The position numbers and the translations under genes are program-made. From contig JAHIRA010000173.1 in the NCBI GenBank assembly GCA_018818905.1, positions 1 to 9,765 on the forward strand: 9,765 bases of DNA. The letters are read 5' to 3'. Shown here piece after piece: positions 1 through 5,079 of this stretch. Below the pieces are notes generated by a model. It ran no database searches. It had not been told where the DNA came from and saw only the letters and a program-made list of their open reading frames with translations. The number at the start of each line of letters is the position of its first letter. The first letter of the stretch is position 1. The stretch comes from Patescibacteria group bacterium (GTDB lineage: Bacteria; Patescibacteriota; JABMPQ01; JAHIRA01).

Positions 1-11
1 AATGTTTATTG

Positions 12-40
12 TTGACAATTTTAGGAAAACATGATACATT
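12..40 (+). promoter_or_regulatory. Sigma-70-type promoter with extended -10
   Basis: TTGACA (12-17), a 17-bp spacer and TACATT (35-40), with an upstream TG at 32-33 forming an extended -10. Transcription should start near 47, giving a leader of about 60 nt before the ATG at 108. The promoter lies inside the longest reading frame that opens at 9, which argues against a start there. Confidence 0.8.
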
Positions 41-107
41 CAGCGTAGATAAAACAAGATTAAATTGTCACAAAGTAAGTCAATTTTTTTTCGTCAATAA
101 TAGAACG

Positions 108-1187
108 ATGACCGATAACTTTTCAAACAACCAAAGAGACGACCTAGACCTTCGCGCAACCGTTGCGGAGTTTATTGATGGTCTTCCGGAAAGAAGCGAA
201 GACATTCTTGTCAAAAGATATGGTCTTCAGGGTGACAAAAAAATGACCCTTGAACAAGTTGGTCAGAATTATAATATTACCAGAGAAAGAGTCAGACAAA
301 TTGAGTCTGCTACCCTGAGAGATCTTTTGGCCTCAGAAAAAGTAAAGCATCTCGAGCCAGCCGAAGATCTGATTGTGACTGTTCTTGAAGACTATGGCCA
401 GGTTATGGAGCATAATGCTCTAGTAGAAAAAGCTCTAGAAAAAACTTCAGACGAGACTCATGGCAATCATATTGAGTTTGTTCTTCATGTCAGCGGTAAA
501 TTTTATGACCAGAAAGAAGATGATTATTATAAAAAAGCTTGGTATATAAAAGATGCTGATCTTTCAATTCCCAAAAAAGTGGTTGATTCTTTCATTGAAA
601 TACTGGAAGAAAAGAATGAACCTGTCCCTCATGAAGAAATTCATGGCTACATCAAAAATCATGATGTCGCCAATGAAATTGCTGAGCATATAGACGATTC
701 TGATAGAATTATTGCTTTCCTTCGCCTTGGTAAAAGAATTCAAAAGAATCCGTATAGCGAATGGGGTATGGCTCATTGGAATGAAATTATGCCTCGTGGT
801 GTCAAAGATAAGGCGTATGTTGTTCTCAAGAAAGAAGCTAGGCCATTGCATTTCACTGAAATTACAGAAAAAATCAACAGTAATGCCTTTGGAAGTAAAA
901 TAGCTGTTCCTCAAACTGTTCATAACGAACTTATTAAAGATGAAAGATTTGTTCTTGTTGGTAGGGGTATTTACGCTCTTGTAGCCTGGGGCTACAAACC
1001 GGGAACTGTCGCTGATGTTGTTGCTGATGTTTTGAAAGAAACTGAAAAACCTTTGTCCAAAGAAGATATTGTCGAGGAAGTTCTTAAGCAACGCTTGGTC
1101 AAGAAAAATACCATTGTCTTGGCCCTTCAAAATACTGACAAAATCAAAAGAGAAGGCGAAACTTACCTTCTGATCGAGGATAAATAA
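108..1187 (+). CDS. Sigma region 4 / HARE-HTH DNA-binding regulator
   Basis: A 359-aa DNA-binding protein that probably acts with RNA polymerase or as a transcription regulator. Residues about 22-73 resemble sigma-70 region 4: a helix with LPERSEDILVKRYGL is followed by the helix-turn-helix MTLEQVGQNYNITRERVRQIE, close to the part of housekeeping sigma factors that reads the -35 box. Sigma regions 2 and 3 are absent, so it cannot be a complete sigma factor. Residues about 232-291 look like a HARE-HTH winged helix (the type in RNA polymerase delta subunit RpoE), ending in GRGIYAL. A second winged-helix-like unit may occupy 300-357. The frame is open from 9, but a strong promoter covers 12-40 and no ATG, GTG or TTG lies in frame between it and 108, so 108 is chosen. 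No Shine-Dalgarno is visible. It is monocistronic, closed by the terminator at 1186-1231. The fold assignment is fairly sure; the role is inferred. Confidence 0.85.
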   Translation: MTDNFSNNQRDDLDLRATVAEFIDGLPERSEDILVKRYGLQGDKKMTLEQVGQNYNITRERVRQIESATLRDLLASEKVKHLEPAEDLIVTVLEDYGQVMEHNALVEKALEKTSDETHGNHIEFVLHVSGKFYDQKEDDYYKKAWYIKDADLSIPKKVVDSFIEILEEKNEPVPHEEIHGYIKNHDVANEIAEHIDDSDRIIAFLRLGKRIQKNPYSEWGMAHWNEIMPRGVKDKAYVVLKKEARPLHFTEITEKINSNAFGSKIAVPQTVHNELIKDERFVLVGRGIYALVAWGYKPGTVADVVADVLKETEKPLSKEDIVEEVLKQRLVKKNTIVLALQNTDKIKREGETYLLIEDK

Positions 1188-1231
1188 AAAGAGACATCAG
1201 CTACAAAAAATAGCTAGAGGTCTCTTTTTTT
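1186..1231 (+). terminator. Intrinsic terminator after the HARE-HTH gene
   Basis: GAGAC (1191-1195) pairs with GTCTC (1220-1224), with an inner AGCTA/TAGCT stem (1199-1203 with 1211-1215). An A-tract precedes it and a run of seven T follows (1225-1231). The A-tract lets it work in the opposite direction too. Confidence 0.88.
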
Positions 1232-1412
1232 GTCCTTATTTTTTTTCAAGTCCATATCTAGCCATAAATTACTCATCTGTAGAAGGAGCATTGCAACCGA
1301 TTTAACGTCTTTTTGGAGGAAGGTCAGTAAAATCACCTGATCGTTTAGAGTTGGGTTTGGTTACCCTACTTTTTGCAGGTATAAAAGTTACTAGCGGGTA
1401 AGTCTTAAAGTA
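1232..1412. other. Spacer with no assigned gene
   Basis: This stretch between the first terminator and the operon promoter holds no gene I can support. On the plus strand, the 31 codons after the stop at 1303-1305 are open to a TAA at 1399-1401 and read like protein, including SVKSPDRLELGLVTLLFAG. They have no start codon placed behind the GGAGGA at 1315-1320. The minus strand is also open upstream of a stop at 1302-1304. It could be a decayed gene end, a repeat or a structured RNA. Confidence 0.4.
1349..1374 (+). terminator. Weak terminator-like hairpin
   Basis: AGTTGGGT (1349-1356) pairs with ACCCTACT (1363-1370) with one T-T mismatch and a 6-nt loop, followed by four T. It would stop transcripts entering the operon from upstream. 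No promoter for such a transcript is clear, so this is tentative. Confidence 0.35.
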
Positions 1413-1421
1413 TGTTAAAAT
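1413..1421 (+). promoter_or_regulatory. Extended -10 promoter of the ATPase operon
   Basis: TG (1413-1414), one base, then TAAAAT (1416-1421) forms an extended -10 box. No good -35 lies 16-18 bp upstream, which extended -10 promoters tolerate. Initiation near 1428 would give a leader of only about 14 nt before the ATG at 1442. Confidence 0.55.
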
Positions 1422-1441
1422 AGAAGAGAAAGCAAAAACAA

Positions 1442-2722
1442 ATGCCAGAAGAACTGTTACTCTCAGCGCGTGAAAATGTGGGACAAATTTTCGATTACCT
1501 TTATTTGGTTATATCCAAAACATGGTTTGTTTGGGTTCCCATTTTTTTGTATTTGGCATATAGAATCTGGCTTTTTAGAAAACAGATCAAGTGGTCGCAG
1601 AGTATCAAGTATGAACTGGTTGCTATTTCTATTCCTGCAGACAGTGTCAAGGATCCAAAGTCCATGGAGCAGATCTTCACTGGTCTCCATTCTGTTGAGA
1701 AATCTCGTAATTTCTTTGAGACCAACTTTTTTGGTGAATTGCAACTTGGTTTTAGTTTCGAGATAGTAGGAATTAATGGGCATGTTCGTTTTATTATTAG
1801 AACCCCGGATTTCTACAGAAATGCGGTTGAGTCTCTAGTATATGCCTATTATCCCGATGCCGAAATTATGGAGGTTGAAGATTACGTTGCCTTTGCCCCA
1901 AAAATCTATCCCGATGATAAGTACAGTATGTATGGAACCGAGGTTGTTCTAACAAAACCGGACGCTTATCCTATTAGAACTTATTTGTCTTTTGCTGAAG
2001 ATATTGAGCAGGGCTTCATTGACCCGGTAGCGGCACTGACTGAATCAATGAGTAGCCTGAGTCCCGGGGAACAATTATGGTTTCAAATCCTGATCAGACC
2101 TCGCTGGGATGACAAATGGAAGCAAGGAGTCTTGGCAGAAGTAGACAAGCTCATGAAGCGCCCAGTAGCCCCATACACCGATTGGTTTAGGAAATATGTT
2201 ATCAGTGGCTGGCATTCGGTAGAGTCCAACGTTGATCAATCTCTTGGTTTTCCGGCCGCAGAGATTGATGAAGATGGTGGTCCGGAGATGAACTTCATGT
2301 CGCCTGGCGAGCGAGAGATTATTGGTGCCATAGAATCTAGTATGGCCAAAATTGCTTTTCAGGTTAAGATGCGTTTTGTCTACATAGCCAACAACGATGT
2401 CTTTGACAAACCCAAAGGGGTTCTTCCTATGTTTGTTTACATGAGAATTTTTACCACAGAAAACCTCAATGGACTCAAGCCAAATACAAAAAACTGGACT
2501 TCTGTAGATTACTTCAAGAAGCTTCGTTTGCCGTGGAGACAAAGAAAGATAATGAGTGCCTATACTTCAAGGGATTTGGATGCCGGGGCGAATGGTTACG
2601 TGATGAGTACCGAAGAACTGGCTACCCTTTACCACTTCCCATACGAAAGTGTTAAAGCTCCGACCCTAGAAAGAACGGATGCCAAGAAGTCTGAGCCACC
2701 GGCAGATTTACCGCTTGCCTAG
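1442..2722 (+). CDS. Membrane-anchored partner of VirD4/HerA-type ATPase
   Basis: A 426-aa protein with one predicted membrane helix near residues 27-45 (WFVWVPIFLYLAYRIWLF), followed by a basic stretch and a large soluble domain, so the bulk is probably cytoplasmic. Segments of the soluble part (FEIVGINGHVRFIIRTP at 107-122, YYPDAEIMEVEDY at 136-148, LSPGEQLWFQILIRP at 206-220, STEELATLYHFP at 389-400) resemble the region ahead of the motor domain in long single-chain VirD4/TraG-like ATPases of CPR and Gram-positive bacteria. The gene lies 36 nt upstream of a motor ORF that lacks a membrane helix, in the same frame, so the two probably form one machine split into two chains. Its own motifs include no Walker A. 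The start is the first ATG after the promoter; only a weak purine stretch (AGAAGAGAAAG) precedes it. I infer the role from layout and recalled family patterns. Confidence 0.8.
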   Translation: MPEELLLSARENVGQIFDYLYLVISKTWFVWVPIFLYLAYRIWLFRKQIKWSQSIKYELVAISIPADSVKDPKSMEQIFTGLHSVEKSRNFFETNFFGELQLGFSFEIVGINGHVRFIIRTPDFYRNAVESLVYAYYPDAEIMEVEDYVAFAPKIYPDDKYSMYGTEVVLTKPDAYPIRTYLSFAEDIEQGFIDPVAALTESMSSLSPGEQLWFQILIRPRWDDKWKQGVLAEVDKLMKRPVAPYTDWFRKYVISGWHSVESNVDQSLGFPAAEIDEDGGPEMNFMSPGEREIIGAIESSMAKIAFQVKMRFVYIANNDVFDKPKGVLPMFVYMRIFTTENLNGLKPNTKNWTSVDYFKKLRLPWRQRKIMSAYTSRDLDAGANGYVMSTEELATLYHFPYESVKAPTLERTDAKKSEPPADLPLA

Positions 2723-2758
2723 AGCTAAAACTTATTGATTTTATAGAGACAAAATATC

Positions 2759-4369
2759 ATGACACAATCTGATATCACCATGCTTGGTGAAACCAATTAT
2801 CGTGGAGCTCAGACCCGTTTTGGTATCAAAAGAGATGATCGGCGGCGTCACATGTACCTGATCGGAAAGACAGGAATGGGCAAGACTACCTTGCTTGAAA
2901 ACATGGTTATTAGCGACATCAAAAATGGCAATGGTTTGTGCGTCGTGGATCCTCATGGTGATTTTGCCGAGCAGATGCTTGATTATATCCCATCCAACAG
3001 AATAAATGATGTGGTCTATTTCAATCCCGGCGACATAAAGCACCCCATTGCCTTCAATGTTATGGAAAACGTTGACCCCGAGTACAAGCATTTGGTGGCT
3101 GCGGGTCTTCTGGGAGTTTTCAAGAAAATTTGGGCTGATTCTTGGGGTCCTCGGCTTGAATATGTGCTTAGAAACACAATTCTTGCCCTGATAGATTACC
3201 CTGGTAGTACTTTGCTGGGAACAACAAGAATGTTAGTTGATAAGGTCTACAGAAAAAAGGTTATCGCCAAGGTTACTGATCCGGTTGTCAAATCATTCTG
3301 GGTTGATGAGTATTCCAAATATCCAGACAAGTTCCAAGCCGAGGCGATTGCGCCGATCCAGAATAAAGTTGGTCAGTTTTTGTCTATTGCTCTCATTAGA
3401 AACATTGTTGGACAGCCTAAATCTACTATCGACGTTCGTGATATAATTGACAACAAAAGAATTCTTCTGCTGAACCTGTCCAAAGGTAAGCTTGGCGAGG
3501 ATGCTTCGGCGCTGTTTGGAGCGATGATTATTACCAAATTGCAGCTGGCGGCCATGGGTCGGGTTGATATCCCGGAAGAAGACCGACAGGATTTCTATCT
3601 CTATGTTGATGAGTTCCAGAATTTTGCCACCGAAAGTTTTGCCGACATTCTTTCTGAGGCTAGAAAATACCGTCTCAATCTGACTATGGCTCACCAATAC
3701 ATAGAACAACTTCCAGAAGAGGTCAGTGCGGCTGTTTTTGGCAATGTGGGTACCCTCATCACTTTCAGGGTTGGGGCGATGGATTCAGAAACTCTGGCCA
3801 AAGAATTGGAGCCTGTTTTTCTTGAAACAGACTTGGTTAATCTGGCCAAATACAATATTTACCTGAAGTTGATGATTAATGGAGTGGCCTCACAAGCTTT
3901 TAGTGCGAACACTTTGCCTCCGCAGTGGGAAAAAGAAGGCAATAGAGAAAAGGTAGAGAGAATTTCTATTGAACGATACGCCAAAAGTCGCGATGAGGTG
4001 GAAGAAAAAATTGCTCGCTGGAGTGGCTTTGGTGACTCAGACGAAACAACTACAGGACCGCAGGGCGGGGGTCGACCCGGAGGTGGCATTAGACAACCGC
4101 AAAGGCCTCAGGTTCAGTCTCAGCCTCATTCTCAACCACAATCTCGACCCCCATACCAATCTCAGCCACGATCACAAACCAGACCTCCAGCGCCAAGACA
4201 GTCACAACCTAGCCAAACCCCAAATAGATCACAGCCATCCAATCAAAGACCTGTCAATCAAAACCAAAGTCCCAGACCGACCAGCCCTCCAGCCAGAAAA
4301 GAAGAAGATCATCAACCATTCAAAAAAGCTTTTCAAAATCTAAAGAAGAATAATTCAGACAAGCAATGA
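2759..4369 (+). CDS. VirD4/TraG/HerA-type AAA+ motor ATPase
   Basis: A 536-aa P-loop ATPase of the type IV coupling protein/HerA group, hexameric motors that move DNA or protein through a membrane pore. Visible motifs are Walker A GKTGMGKT at 36-43 (catalytic K42), VVDPHGD at 62-68, the Walker B-like YLYVDEFQNF at 280-289 (D284, E285), AHQY at 311-314, and GTLITFRVG at 331-339 with R337 a possible arginine finger. The motor starts almost at the N-terminus (FGIKRDDRRRHMYLIGKTG) with no membrane helix, unlike classical VirD4/TraD; the upstream protein supplies one. Residues about 431-512 form a disordered Pro/Gln/Ser/Arg-rich tail with repeated SQP units, ending in a Lys-rich segment (KKAFQNLKKNN). 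The start has only a weak GAG upstream. The stop overlaps the next gene by 4 nt. No relaxase or mating-pair gene is near, so conjugation is not implied. The family call is secure; the substrate is unknown. Confidence 0.93.
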   Translation: MTQSDITMLGETNYRGAQTRFGIKRDDRRRHMYLIGKTGMGKTTLLENMVISDIKNGNGLCVVDPHGDFAEQMLDYIPSNRINDVVYFNPGDIKHPIAFNVMENVDPEYKHLVAAGLLGVFKKIWADSWGPRLEYVLRNTILALIDYPGSTLLGTTRMLVDKVYRKKVIAKVTDPVVKSFWVDEYSKYPDKFQAEAIAPIQNKVGQFLSIALIRNIVGQPKSTIDVRDIIDNKRILLLNLSKGKLGEDASALFGAMIITKLQLAAMGRVDIPEEDRQDFYLYVDEFQNFATESFADILSEARKYRLNLTMAHQYIEQLPEEVSAAVFGNVGTLITFRVGAMDSETLAKELEPVFLETDLVNLAKYNIYLKLMINGVASQAFSANTLPPQWEKEGNREKVERISIERYAKSRDEVEEKIARWSGFGDSDETTTGPQGGGRPGGGIRQPQRPQVQSQPHSQPQSRPPYQSQPRSQTRPPAPRQSQPSQTPNRSQPSNQRPVNQNQSPRPTSPPARKEEDHQPFKKAFQNLKKNNSDKQ

Positions 4370-5019
4370 TTCAGGCAGATAGCGAACAAGAACACCAAGA
4401 ATTTCAGAAACACATCAGAAACAAACGGCGTCGCAAGATTATTCTGTTAACCATGGTTATCCTATTTATTTTTGGCATTGTTTTCTCAACAACTGGCTAT
4501 CTGATTTATAATTTTTACTACAAACCTACCCAAGAAAGAATGGCTATAGGCCTGCAGGTCACCAGTTTTCTAGAATACTACACCCAAGAAATTGATCAGC
4601 AAGAAATGAAAGATGTACGGGATCTTTTGACAGAAGACAAAGAGTTGCATGACAAGGGCCTGGGTCTGGAAAATACTGATCGTGATGAGTACTTAAGCGT
4701 TGTTAGACAAAGACAGGTTCTTTATCAGCAAGGGATAAAAAAGCTTGAAGCTGCTAAAGAAAAGCTCAAAAACTATGACACTCCGAAGGAAATCAGAAAC
4801 GTCAAAGCTATTATGCTGGAAGCTTTTCACAAAAGAATAGAAGCTTATCAACTTTTTGATAAGGGTTTTGATGATATCTTCGCCGGGAAAGAAAGTACCA
4901 AGTTTGAAGAAGCTCAAGAGAAGCTCAAACAAGCCACAGAACTGGAAGAAAAAGCTTCAGAAGAGTTAGATAAAGAGATAGAAAAACTTAGTGGGGTCAA
5001 AACAAACGAAATGTCTTGA
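4366..5019 (+). CDS. Single-pass membrane protein with outer coiled coil
   Basis: A 217-aa protein I do not recognise as a named family. A charged N-terminus with the basic run RNKRRRK (18-24) precedes one hydrophobic helix at about 25-49. By the positive-inside rule the short N-terminus is cytoplasmic and the rest faces outwards. Residues about 75-135 and 150-210 are rich in Lys, Glu and Leu and look like long helices or coiled coils (for example KKLEAAKEKLKNYDTPKEIR). No signal-peptidase or lipobox site is obvious. Its ATG overlaps the motor's stop as ATGA, so translation is probably coupled and there is no separate Shine-Dalgarno. Coupling suggests it acts with the motor and its partner, perhaps as a membrane adaptor or outer stalk, but this is inference from position only. 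Confidence 0.85.
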   Translation: MIQADSEQEHQEFQKHIRNKRRRKIILLTMVILFIFGIVFSTTGYLIYNFYYKPTQERMAIGLQVTSFLEYYTQEIDQQEMKDVRDLLTEDKELHDKGLGLENTDRDEYLSVVRQRQVLYQQGIKKLEAAKEKLKNYDTPKEIRNVKAIMLEAFHKRIEAYQLFDKGFDDIFAGKESTKFEEAQEKLKQATELEEKASEELDKEIEKLSGVKTNEMS

Positions 5020-5044
5020 CAAATATTAGTTTTTATGTTATAAA
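5016..5044 (+). promoter_or_regulatory. Near-consensus promoter overlapping a stop codon
   Basis: TTGACA (5016-5021), a 17-bp spacer and TATAAA (5039-5044), with TG at 5036-5037 making an extended -10. The -35 box contains the TGA stop (5017-5019) of the upstream membrane-protein gene. Initiation near 5051 would place the purine-rich ribosome binding site almost at the 5' end of the message. Confidence 0.85.
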
Positions 5045-5051
5045 CAAGCAA

Positions 5052-5058
5052 AGAGGAG
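5052..5058 (+). promoter_or_regulatory. Strong Shine-Dalgarno far from the first ATG
   Basis: AGAGGAG is a good ribosome binding site, but it ends 21 nt before the ATG at 5080, too far for normal initiation. An in-frame ATT at 5065-5067 lies 6 nt after it, the usual spacing. Either translation starts at the rare codon ATT, adding five residues, or the site works at unusual distance. Confidence 0.6.
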
Positions 5059-5079
5059 TTTATTATTAACGCAAAAAAT

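Noticed and set aside
62..90. Hairpin AAATTG/CAATTT followed by a T-run in the first leader, possible attenuator
   Set aside because: Only a 6-bp AT-rich stem with a 13-nt loop; too weak to support a regulatory call.
9..107. N-terminal extension of the first gene starting at ATG 9
   Set aside because: A near-consensus promoter occupies 12-40 inside it, its residues do not look conserved, and the sigma-like domain begins after the ATG at 108.
564..1130. Long minus-strand frame opposite the first gene
   Set aside because: It is antisense to a gene with clear sigma/HARE-HTH motifs, has no ribosome site, and its sequence reads as a shadow.
1300..1340. GGAGGAAGGTC resembling the conserved 5' core of RNase P RNA
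   Set aside because: The rest of RNase P RNA is missing and only about 100 nt remain before the next gene.
2720..2758. Stop-codon readthrough or frameshift joining the anchor and motor ORFs
   Set aside because: Three in-frame stops lie between them and the motor has its own ATG; two separate proteins are simpler.
4080..4290. Tandem DNA repeat in the motor tail
   Set aside because: The SQP units use different codons and irregular spacing, so it is a low-complexity protein tail and not a DNA repeat.
1442..5019. Conjugative element or integrated plasmid, suggested by the VirD4-like ATPase
   Set aside because: No relaxase, mating-pair, integrase, transposase or attachment repeats are present, and flanking genes look chromosomal.
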